Source of the DNA: Pseudomonadota bacterium
GTDB taxonomy: Bacteria > Pseudomonadota > Alphaproteobacteria > Micropepsales > Micropepsaceae
Assembly: GCA_021817355.1 (NCBI GenBank)
Contig: JAKAVI010000195.1
Span: 10,825 to 16,939, forward strand
Length of the DNA: 6,115 nt
Reading direction: 5' to 3'
Shown: piece by piece, positions 1 to 5,940 of the stretch
How positions within the stretch are numbered: the stretch's first letter is position 1
How the letters are laid out: each line of letters starts with the position of its first letter
Notes under the pieces: generated by a model
Database searches by the model: none
Seen by the model: only the letters and a program-made list of their open reading frames with translations
Told to the model about the DNA's origin: nothing
Program-made: the position numbers and the translations under genes

Positions 1-636
1 AAGGCCTGGTCGGGCATCCATGTCGCCGGTGGCGTGGTGCCCGTGCTCCTGCCCAAGGCGGATATGCTCAACACTGCGGCGCTCAGTGCCTTGGGCTTTC
101 GCAGCGCCGGCTGGAGCGACGTCGCCCCGGTCGCGGCCCGCGCCGGAGCAAATGAAGCCGCGCTGGTGCAGGCCGGACCGGCAGGTGCGGGGCATCTGGC
201 AGTCGGGATCCGCCTGCTCTATGCCAATCAGCCTTCCCAGGCCCTGACCCCCCTCGACATTCCGGTTCCCGCCCATATGACGACGGCGGCTGCCTATGGC
301 CTGGCCGCCGGAGCCGCGGCCAAGGCGATCAGTGCGGCCTGGACGGCCAATACGGCGGTCGATTTCGGCAAGCCCTCGAGCCTGACCGTCAATTTCATGG
401 TGCCATCGCTGAGTGCCTGGGGTGCGATGCAAAGCCGCCTCGAAAAACTGCCAGTGATTGAAGCGGTGCGGGTCAAGGCCGTTGAAATCGGTCAGTTGCA
501 GGCCGATATCGACTATGCAGGAACACAGACACAGCTGAGCGCATTTCTAGCTCAGGCCGGATACAGGCTGGACAACCGCAATGGCGATTGGTGGCTCGAT
601 CCGGCGTCTGGGCCGACCGCTACGGGTTCAAGGTGA
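1..636 (+). CDS. DUF2066-like protein, 3' part only
   Basis: The reading frame is open from the first base, so the gene begins outside the window and the 211 codons seen are its C-terminal part. The function is unknown. The protein resembles the C-terminal half of alphaproteobacterial DUF2066 proteins, which are thought to be exported, but the signal peptide region is not visible here. The match rests on three things. One is a WSDVAPVAARAGANEAALV stretch near residues 38-56. The second is a Leu/Val-rich segment near residues 133-160 (SLSAWGAMQSRLEKLPVIEA) followed by a V-x-A-x-x-I-G-Q-L-Q-A-D-I-D-Y pattern. The third is a closing L-x-x-x-L-x-x-A-G-Y-x-L...G-D-W-W-L-D motif typical of small alpha/beta repeats. 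The stop codon TGA overlaps the GTG start of the next gene by three bases, suggesting coupled translation. The family assignment is from remembered patterns, so it is moderate; that this is a real coding region is much surer. Confidence 0.62.
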   Translation, partial: KAWSGIHVAGGVVPVLLPKADMLNTAALSALGFRSAGWSDVAPVAARAGANEAALVQAGPAGAGHLAVGIRLLYANQPSQALTPLDIPVPAHMTTAAAYGLAAGAAAKAISAAWTANTAVDFGKPSSLTVNFMVPSLSAWGAMQSRLEKLPVIEAVRVKAVEIGQLQADIDYAGTQTQLSAFLAQAGYRLDNRNGDWWLDPASGPTATGSR

Positions 637-1193
637 CGCCTCGGAATTTCAATTTGCCCAATTTTTTGACTGGCCTGCGCCTTCTGACGGCGCCGCTGGT
701 CGCGCTCGTGCTGTTGCGTGGCCATGACGCAATCGCGCTCGCCCTGTTTGCCGCCGCGGGCCTCAGCGATGCGGCCGATGGCTGGCTCGCCAAGCACTTT
801 GGCTGGGCCACACCGCTTGGCCGACTGCTCGATCCGGCCGCTGACAAGCTCTTGATGCTGTTTGCCTTTGGCACTCTGGCGGTGATCGGTGCGGTGCCCC
901 TGTGGCTGGCCGCCGTGGTGATCGGCCGCGACGGCCTGCTCATTGTGGGGGTGGCCCTGGCCTGGGCTCTTGGACGGCCCTTTGCGATCGTGCCATCGGC
1001 GATCGGCAAGGCCTCGACCGTGCTGCAGGTGGTGTTCGTGGCGGTTACGCTCGTAGCGCGCAGTCTCGATCTCAATTGGCCGTTCGGCCATATGGCGCTG
1101 ATGCTGGTGGTAGCGGGGCTGACGTTGGGCTCGGGGCTGCTTTATGGCGCCCGTGGCCTGCAGGCGCTGCTGTGCTGGGCGCGGGCGGTCTGA
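633..1193 (+). CDS. CDP-alcohol phosphatidyltransferase (possible cardiolipin synthase)
   Basis: This is a 186-residue integral membrane enzyme of the CDP-OH-P transferase family, which moves a phosphatidyl group from a CDP-linked lipid to an alcohol. The family motif is complete: D46, D49, G50, A53, then G63, D67 and D71, with K54 where Arg is usual. Hydrophobic segments lie near residues 12-28, 33-44, 73-97, 101-114 and 128-140, with more toward the C terminus. The N terminus after the GTG start (N-L-P-N-F-L-T-G-L-R-L-L) is the usual beginning of these proteins. For that reason I prefer GTG 633, inside a GTGA overlap with the previous stop, over TTG 588 or GTG 591. PgsA usually has Arg-Glu after the second loop. 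Here it is R99-D100, followed by G125-K126-x-S-T-x-x-Q132, which recalls CDP-diacylglycerol-type cardiolipin synthases. The family call is firm, but the substrate is inference. It could also be a second PgsA-like enzyme. Confidence 0.9.
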   Translation: MTPRNFNLPNFLTGLRLLTAPLVALVLLRGHDAIALALFAAAGLSDAADGWLAKHFGWATPLGRLLDPAADKLLMLFAFGTLAVIGAVPLWLAAVVIGRDGLLIVGVALAWALGRPFAIVPSAIGKASTVLQVVFVAVTLVARSLDLNWPFGHMALMLVVAGLTLGSGLLYGARGLQALLCWARAV

Positions 1194-1204
1194 AAGCAAA
1201 ACTC

Positions 1205-1870
1205 GTGGCCTCGCAACTGCCTCTGCCCTTTGTTCCGGATCCGCGCTTGACGCGAGAGGCCTTCATTGAGGCCAGCGGCAATGCGCAGGCGGTGCGGTTC
1301 ATCGATCGCTGGCCGCGCTGGCCGGCGCCTGCGGCGGCCCTGCATGGTCCGTCCGGCTCTGGCAAGTCGCATCTGGTTGCGGCCTGGAGCAAGGCGGCTG
1401 GCGGGCTCGTACTGGCAGCCGATAGCCTGGCAGAGCTGGCGCCGGCGGCGCTGGCAGGACGGCCGGCCATCGCCGTGGAAGACATCGATCGGGCGCCGCC
1501 CTGTCTTGGCCGTGACCGGGTGCTGTTTGCCCTGCTCGAGGGGGCTTCAGCTGACAGTGCCGTGCTGCTGACCGGCCGCAGCCCGCCGGCGCAATGGCCA
1601 GTGGTCCTGCCCGATCTGGCCTCACGCTTTGCCGCTCTTCTGGCCTTTCCCCTGTGGGAACCGGACGAGGCGCTGCTGCGCGCCCTCGCCCACAAACTCT
1701 TTGCCGACCGGCAGTTGCGGGTACCGGAGGTGGTAGTGGACCGCATGCTCCTCTTTCTGGAGCGCTCGCCCGAGGCCATCCGCGACTTCGTCGCCTTGGC
1801 GGATGGGAGGGCCCTGGCAGAGGGACGCCCCGTCACCTTGGGCCTCATTCGCGCCCTGCTTGCCGGTTAG
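1205..1870 (+). CDS. hdaA: HdaA, DnaA-related regulator of replication initiation
   Basis: This is a 221-residue AAA+ protein related to DnaA domains III but lacking the DNA-binding domain IV. Hda/HdaA binds the loaded DNA polymerase sliding clamp and stimulates ATP hydrolysis by DnaA, which prevents over-initiation of replication. Visible features are a clamp-binding motif QLPLPF at residues 4-9, Walker A GPSGSGKS at 48-55, a Walker B-like AIAVEDID at 88-95, a sensor-1-like LLTGRSPP at 121-128, and the box VII motif DLASR ending in the presumed arginine finger R141. The GTG at 1205 is chosen because it places QLPLPF right at the N terminus, as in E. coli Hda. GTG 1172 is possible but would overlap the previous gene by 22 bases and add 11 residues unlike the family. 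There is no clear Shine-Dalgarno site, and the 11-base gap to the upstream stop suggests co-translation. The length fits HdaA (about 220-240). Confidence 0.9.
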   Translation: MASQLPLPFVPDPRLTREAFIEASGNAQAVRFIDRWPRWPAPAAALHGPSGSGKSHLVAAWSKAAGGLVLAADSLAELAPAALAGRPAIAVEDIDRAPPCLGRDRVLFALLEGASADSAVLLTGRSPPAQWPVVLPDLASRFAALLAFPLWEPDEALLRALAHKLFADRQLRVPEVVVDRMLLFLERSPEAIRDFVALADGRALAEGRPVTLGLIRALLAG

Positions 1871-1880
1871 CAGGCAAGCC

Positions 1881-1900
1881 TCCCGGGCGCCAGCCCGGGG
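1881..1900 (+). terminator. GC-rich hairpin after hdaA, possible weak terminator
   Basis: A perfect 7-base inverted repeat, CCCGGGC (1882-1888) and GCCCGGG (1893-1899), flanks a 4-base loop. It can be extended by one wobble pair (T1881 with G1900) and one C-G pair (1880 with 1901). It begins 11 bases after the hdaA stop, where a transcription end would be expected. No T-run follows, since the next bases are GCCGTGCTGC, so it is not a classic intrinsic terminator. It may instead protect the mRNA end, pause polymerase, or be chance structure in GC-rich DNA. Confidence 0.4.
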
Positions 1901-1928
1901 GCCGTGCTGCACAAGCTTCGCTGCGGAT

Positions 1929-1977
1929 GCTAGAAGACGCGGGCTTAAGGGTAAAAGAACCCGGTGCGTGCTAGACA
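1929..1977 (+). promoter_or_regulatory. Two GCTAGA elements, weak promoter candidates for ppk1-ppx
   Basis: The 162-base gap between hdaA and ppk1 (1871-2032) holds two copies of TGCTAGA, at 1928-1934 and 1969-1975. GCTAGA resembles the alphaproteobacterial housekeeping -10 consensus GCTANAWC. Neither copy has a convincing TTGAC-type -35 at the right distance; the best nearby candidate, TTAAGG at 1945-1950, is about 21 bases from the second -10. I see no clear Pho box (repeats of CTGTCAT) although ppk genes are often phosphate-regulated. The call is tentative, and the first copy may just be the beginning of a chance 15-codon ORF. Confidence 0.22.
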
Positions 1978-2023
1978 TGCATCTTCACATCAGCCCGTCG
2001 GCTGGCGCAGGTCGCTCCGACAC

Positions 2024-2030
2024 GAGGTGG
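2024..2030 (+). promoter_or_regulatory. Ribosome binding site deciding the ppk1 start
   Basis: The purine-rich GAGGTGG lies just upstream of ATG 2033 (GAGG to ATG spacing of about 5 bases). No comparable site precedes the alternative in-frame GTG at 1964. This supports ATG 2033 as the ppk1 start. Confidence 0.6.
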
Positions 2031-2032
2031 TC

Positions 2033-4291
2033 ATGGTCAGTGCAGGTTCGGCGTCGGCAACTCCGGATGGAACCCTGCCGCTCAGCGGGGCGCTGGGAGG
2101 GAGGCGTCGCAGCGGGGCAAGTGCGCGCTGGCCGGCACCTCAAACCGATCCTGCAACGATCACGCAAGAGAGCTGCGACCGCTTTGTGAACCGCGAGCTC
2201 AGCTGGCTGCAATTCAACCGCCGGGTGCTCGAAGAGGCACGCAATCCGCGCCATCCTCTGCTCGAGCGTCTGCGCTTCCTGTCGATTTCGGCCTCCAATC
2301 TCGATGAATTCTTCATGGTTCGCGTGGCCGGGCTCAAGGGCATGGTCACGGCCGGGGTGACGACATTGAGCGACGATGGGTTGACCCCGGCGCAGCAAAT
2401 CACCCGCGTCGACGAGGTTTCCGCGGCGCTGATTGCCGATCAGCAGGAGATCTGGTTTGAACTCTGCCATGAGCTGCGTGGCGCGGGGATCTGGCTCCTG
2501 ACGCCGGAGGAGCTGAAGGCGGAAGATCACGCCCTGCTCGACGTCTATTTCCGCGAGCAGGTCTTCCCGGTGCTAACGCCCCTCGCCCTCGACCCGGCGC
2601 ACCCCTTTCCCTTCATTCCCAATCTCGGCTTCACCTTGGCGCTGCAATTGCTGCGCAAGCGTGATGGCAACCAGATCAATGCGCTGCTGCCGGTGCCCGC
2701 GCAGCTGCAGCGCTTCATCCGCCTGTCCGGGCCGGAGGCGCGCTTCCTCTCGCTCGAGCATGTGCTCGGCCTTTACCTCGATCGCCTGTTTCCTGGTCAC
2801 ACAGTGATGGGCTCGGGCCTTTTGCGCCTGATCCGCGACAGTGATGTCGAGGTGGAGGAAGAGGCAGAAGACCTCGTGCGCCTGTTCGAGACCTTGCTCA
2901 AGCGTCGGCGCAGAGGTTCGGTCATCCACATGGAATGCAGCGCTGCGATGCCGGAGGATCTGCGCAATTTCATCGCCGATGAACAGAAGCTCAAGGGCGC
3001 CGAGCTTGTGCTCGTGGACCATCTTCTGGGTCTTGCCGACACCAGGCAGCTGATCCTTGATGATCGGCCCGAACTGCTTTTTCCACCCTATATCGCCCGC
3101 TATCCCGAACGCATTCGTGATCATGGCGGGGACTGCTTTGCGGCCATAAGGGCCAAGGACATTGTCGTTCATCACCCCTTCGAAAGCTTTGATGTCGTGG
3201 TGCAGTTCCTGCGCCAGGCGGCAGCGGATCCGGACGTGGTCGCGATCAAACAGACACTTTATCGCACCTCGCAGGATTCACCGATCATCGAGGCGCTGAT
3301 CGAGGCAGCAGAAGCGGGCAAATCGGTAACCGCACTGGTCGAGCTGAAGGCGCGGTTTGACGAGGAAGCCAATATCAAATGGGCGCGTGATCTGGAGCGG
3401 GCCGGCGTGCAGGTGGTCTATGGCTTCATTGAGCTGAAGACCCACGCCAAAGTCAGCCTGGTGGTACGGCGTGAAGGTGGTGTGCTGCGGACCTATGTGC
3501 ACTTTGGTACCGGAAATTATCATGCGGTCACGGCCAAGGTTTACACCGATCTGTCGCTCTTTTCTGCCGATCCGGTACTCGGCCGCGACGCCGCGCAGCT
3601 GTTCAATTTCATCACCGGTTATGCTGAGCCGGAGCGCCTCGAGAAGATCTCGGTGTCACCCCTCAACCTGCGCAACAAGCTGATGGCATGCATCGAGGAG
3701 GAAATCGCCCACGCCAGGCATGGCCGTCCGGCGACGATCTGGGCCAAGCTTAACAGCCTCGTTGATCCGGGGATCATTGACGCCTTGTACCGTGCGAGCG
3801 GCGCTGGGGTGCAGATCCGCCTTGTCATTCGTGGCATCTGTTGCCTGCGGCCGCAGGTTGCCGGCCTATCGGAGAACATCGAGGTCAAATCGATCGTCGG
3901 GCGTTTTTTGGAGCATGGGCGCATCGTCTGCTTTGGCAATGGCCATGCCCTGCCATCACCCCAGGCCAAGCTTTTCATTTCCTCTGCAGACTGGATGCCG
4001 CGCAATCTTGATCGACGGGTCGAGGCTCTGGTGCCGATTGAAAATCCTACGGTCCATGAGCAGATCCTGGACCAGATCCTGGTGGCACTGCTCAAGGATC
4101 GGGCGCAAAGCTGGAGCATGAATGCGGATGCGACCTATACCCGCGATCCGGGCGCCGCTGATCCGCAGGCATTTTGTGCTCATACCTATTTCATGACAAA
4201 TCCGTCATTGTCCGGACGGGGTCGTGCCCTTAGGATCGACAGCCAAAAAGAGCAGATCGGGCGGATTAAAGTTTCACCAAAGGGCGGCTGA
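2033..4291 (+). CDS. ppk1: Polyphosphate kinase Ppk1
   Basis: Ppk1 reversibly transfers the gamma-phosphate of ATP onto inorganic polyphosphate through a phosphohistidine. The 752-residue protein (from ATG 2033) has the family's full layout. The N domain begins near residue 51 ([14 protein letters not shown]), with N89 in SNLDEFF matching the ATP-contact Asn45 of E. coli. Head-domain and two phospholipase-D-like C domains follow. Key residues align with E. coli at constant offset: R411 (TLYRTS) for R375, R441 (KARFDEEAN) for R405, H471 (KTHAK), the phosphorylated His, for H435, and H628 (FLEHGR) for H592. The spacings of 60, 30 and 157 residues are the same. The C terminus ends in the typical NPSLSGRG plus about 20 residues. 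The first 50 residues are Ser/Arg/Gly-rich and not conserved. An upstream GTG at 1964 would add 23 residues. ppx follows after 3 bases, so the two are likely co-translated. Confidence 0.97.
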   Translation: MVSAGSASATPDGTLPLSGALGGRRRSGASARWPAPQTDPATITQESCDRFVNRELSWLQFNRRVLEEARNPRHPLLERLRFLSISASNLDEFFMVRVAGLKGMVTAGVTTLSDDGLTPAQQITRVDEVSAALIADQQEIWFELCHELRGAGIWLLTPEELKAEDHALLDVYFREQVFPVLTPLALDPAHPFPFIPNLGFTLALQLLRKRDGNQINALLPVPAQLQRFIRLSGPEARFLSLEHVLGLYLDRLFPGHTVMGSGLLRLIRDSDVEVEEEAEDLVRLFETLLKRRRRGSVIHMECSAAMPEDLRNFIADEQKLKGAELVLVDHLLGLADTRQLILDDRPELLFPPYIARYPERIRDHGGDCFAAIRAKDIVVHHPFESFDVVVQFLRQAAADPDVVAIKQTLYRTSQDSPIIEALIEAAEAGKSVTALVELKARFDEEANIKWARDLERAGVQVVYGFIELKTHAKVSLVVRREGGVLRTYVHFGTGNYHAVTAKVYTDLSLFSADPVLGRDAAQLFNFITGYAEPERLEKISVSPLNLRNKLMACIEEEIAHARHGRPATIWAKLNSLVDPGIIDALYRASGAGVQIRLVIRGICCLRPQVAGLSENIEVKSIVGRFLEHGRIVCFGNGHALPSPQAKLFISSADWMPRNLDRRVEALVPIENPTVHEQILDQILVALLKDRAQSWSMNADATYTRDPGAADPQAFCAHTYFMTNPSLSGRGRALRIDSQKEQIGRIKVSPKGG

Positions 4292-4294
4292 CGA

Positions 4295-5827
4295 GTGGAT
4301 GTAGGTGTCATTGCCCAGTCGACGGTGCCGCGAACTCCAGCTTTGGGCCGGGTGCGTGGTCCGGTTGCCATTGTCGATATCGGTTCCAACTCGGTGCGTC
4401 TTGTCACCTATGAAACGCTGCTGCGCACGGCAGCGATCCTCCATAATGAAAAGTCCATTTGCGGCATTGGCCGCAATATGGTGACGACCCACAGATTGCA
4501 TGATGGAGGTATTGCGATGGCCCTCGGGGCGCTGTCGCGCTTCCGGCTGCTGGCCGATTCCTTTGGCATCCGTCATCGCATCGCCGTGGCCACCGCCGCG
4601 GCCCGCGATGCCACCAACGGGCCGCAGTTCATCGCGGCCGCAGAAGCCGCCTGGGGGAGCCCCGTTCGCGTCCTCTCCGGTGAGGAGGAAGCGAAGGTTG
4701 CGGCTGAGGGCGTACTTGCGGGGATCCCTGATGCTGTGGGCCTCGTAGGTGATCTGGGGGGTGGCAGTCTCGACATGGTGACGGTGGGAAGCGGCGTCGC
4801 CGGTGCTGCAATGACCCTGCCATTTGGTCCCCTGCGCCTGATGGACGCCGCCCGACAGGATCCCGAGCGGGCCCGCGCGATCGTTGATGTGGGTCTTGAG
4901 GGTCTTGAGGGTCTTGAGGCGCTGCCTTCGCTCAAGGGGCGCTCCTTTTATGCGGTTGGTGGCACCTGGCGGGCGCTGGCCCGCGTCGACATGGATCGCG
5001 AAGCCTATCCGCTGCATGTGCTGCATCATTACACCATTCCGGCGGCGAGGGCTCTCAAGCTGTGTCGGGCATTGTCGGGCCTGTCGCGCAAGACCCTCGA
5101 CAAGATGGGCGTCATCTCAAGGCGGCGCGCAGAAGCGCTGCCTTATGGCGCGGTGGTGCTCGAACGGCTGCTGTTGGCCACCGGGCTCAAGGACGTGGTG
5201 ATTTCAGCCTATGGCCTGCGTGAGGGTTTGCTGCATGGCGCGCTGTCACGCGAGGAGCGCGAGAAAGATCCCTTGCTCGAGTTTTCTGCCGCCGCCAATC
5301 AGCGCATGAGCCGCGCCCCGGCGCATGCGGGCGAACTCTTTGCCTTTAGCCAAGTGCTGTTCGAGGGGGAGGGCGCGGCCAGCCATCGCCTGCGGCGGGC
5401 GGCCTGCGATTTTTCCGACATTGGCTGGCGCCGTCACCCGGATGATCGGGCGGTGGGCAGTTTTGAGGAGGTGCTGACGGCTCCCTTTGCCGGGGCCGGC
5501 CATCGCGATCGGGCGATCCTCGCCACCACGGTATTCCACCGCTACAAGGGCGATGATGACCCGCCGCTGGGAAGTGGTGCCCATGACCTGCTGACGGCCG
5601 AGGATCAGAATCTGGCGCGGCGCATGGGGCTGGTTGCGCGGCTGGGTTTTGCGCTGTCCGGCTGCGCCAGCGGTGAACTCACCCATTACCGCTTTAAACT
5701 CACGCCCGGACGACTATTTTTACAGGTGCCGGCAAGCCGCCAGGCCATGGTATCGGATCCGGTTCCCAAGCGTCTGTCGGCACTGGCGGCGGCGTTTGGC
5801 CGCAAAGGCGAGATCAGCCTGCTGTAA
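4295..5827 (+). CDS. ppx: Exopolyphosphatase, Ppx/GppA family
   Basis: This 510-residue cytoplasmic enzyme of the actin/Hsp70-like (ASKHA) phosphatase fold removes terminal phosphates from polyphosphate; some relatives hydrolyse pppGpp. Visible motifs are phosphate-1 VAIVDIGSNSVRLV (24-37), VATAAARDA (98-106), SGEEEA around E131, phosphate-2 GDLGGGSLDM (D153-D160), and YAVGGTWRALAR (219-230). A C-terminal region (about 310-510) carries the rhizobial-type RLRRAACDFSDIGW motif near 365-378. E131, D153 and D160 sit at an offset of 10 from E. coli Ppx E121, D143 and E150, so D160 replaces the usual Glu. A G-L-E triplet repeat lies at residues 200-208. The GTG at 4295, 3 bases after the ppk1 stop, is preceded by AAAGGG at 4279-4284. 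The first 21 residues precede the conserved core, so an internal GTG start (4325 or 4352) is possible. Position directly after ppk1 supports Ppx over GppA. Confidence 0.94.
   Translation: MDVGVIAQSTVPRTPALGRVRGPVAIVDIGSNSVRLVTYETLLRTAAILHNEKSICGIGRNMVTTHRLHDGGIAMALGALSRFRLLADSFGIRHRIAVATAAARDATNGPQFIAAAEAAWGSPVRVLSGEEEAKVAAEGVLAGIPDAVGLVGDLGGGSLDMVTVGSGVAGAAMTLPFGPLRLMDAARQDPERARAIVDVGLEGLEGLEALPSLKGRSFYAVGGTWRALARVDMDREAYPLHVLHHYTIPAARALKLCRALSGLSRKTLDKMGVISRRRAEALPYGAVVLERLLLATGLKDVVISAYGLREGLLHGALSREEREKDPLLEFSAAANQRMSRAPAHAGELFAFSQVLFEGEGAASHRLRRAACDFSDIGWRRHPDDRAVGSFEEVLTAPFAGAGHRDRAILATTVFHRYKGDDDPPLGSGAHDLLTAEDQNLARRMGLVARLGFALSGCASGELTHYRFKLTPGRLFLQVPASRQAMVSDPVPKRLSALAAAFGRKGEISLL
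4892..4918 (+). repeat. Perfect 9-base tandem repeat x3 inside ppx
   Basis: Three exact copies of GGTCTTGAG sit head to tail, in frame, and encode Gly-Leu-Glu three times (Ppx residues 200-208). They use the same codons each time, including CTT, which is uncommon in this GC-rich DNA. Copy-number change by slippage would add or remove three residues without a frameshift. It lies in a linker-like, charged region just before the conserved YAVGGTWR segment. Confidence 0.9.
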
Positions 5828-5867
5828 GAGTGGGCAGGGCCCTTGGCTTGCCGATCGGGGCTATGCC

Positions 5868-5896
5868 TTGCACCTGCCACACAGAGGGTCTAAGCC
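5868..5896 (+). promoter_or_regulatory. Weak promoter candidate upstream of tatA
   Basis: TTGCAC (5868-5873) is followed after 17 bases by TAAGCC (5891-5896), a fair -35 and a poor -10. It lies in the 113-base gap between ppx and tatA. An inverted repeat overlaps its end: AAGCC (5892-5896) with GGCTT (5915-5919), enclosing CGAC-GCC-GTCG (5897-5907). No T-run follows, so I do not call it a terminator. I see nothing else supportable in this gap. Confidence 0.22.
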
Positions 5897-5929
5897 CGAC
5901 GCCGTCGAAGGCCCGGCTTGGGGGTCATT

Positions 5930-5937
5930 AGGAGAAG
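5930..5937 (+). promoter_or_regulatory. Strong ribosome binding site of tatA
   Basis: AGGAGAAG is close to the ideal Shine-Dalgarno sequence. AGGAG ends 6 bases before ATG 5941, which is good spacing. It is the best ribosome binding site in the window and fixes the tatA start. Confidence 0.85.
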
Positions 5938-5940
5938 ACG

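Noticed and set aside
552..1199. Long minus-strand ORF opposite the phosphatidyltransferase gene.
   Set aside because: Its product is low in complexity, rich in His, Gln and Arg, and resembles no family. The opposite strand codes for a clear membrane enzyme with full motifs, so this is a shadow of GC-rich coding DNA.
1072..1848. Long minus-strand ORF opposite hdaA (258 codons).
   Set aside because: The Ser/Arg/Ala-rich product with no motif is typical of an antisense shadow, and hdaA on the + strand is complete and well supported.
1927..1974. A 15-codon ORF (ATG 1927 to TAG 1972-1974) upstream of ppk1 that could be a leader peptide.
   Set aside because: It has no good ribosome binding site, no run of regulatory codons, and no stop/start contact with ppk1. 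A short ORF of this size is expected by chance.
1964..2032. In-frame GTG at 1964 as an earlier ppk1 start.
   Set aside because: It lacks a ribosome binding site, adds 23 unconserved residues, and ATG 2033 has GAGGTGG at suitable spacing.
4274..5029. Long minus-strand ORF opposite the first half of ppx (251 codons).
   Set aside because: There is no recognisable domain, and the + strand carries unbroken conserved Ppx motifs throughout.
5892..5919. Inverted repeat AAGCC...GGCTT with inner CGAC/GTCG stem as a ppx terminator.
   Set aside because: The stems are short, the pairing is interrupted, and no T-run follows; it could equally be chance or part of the tatA leader.
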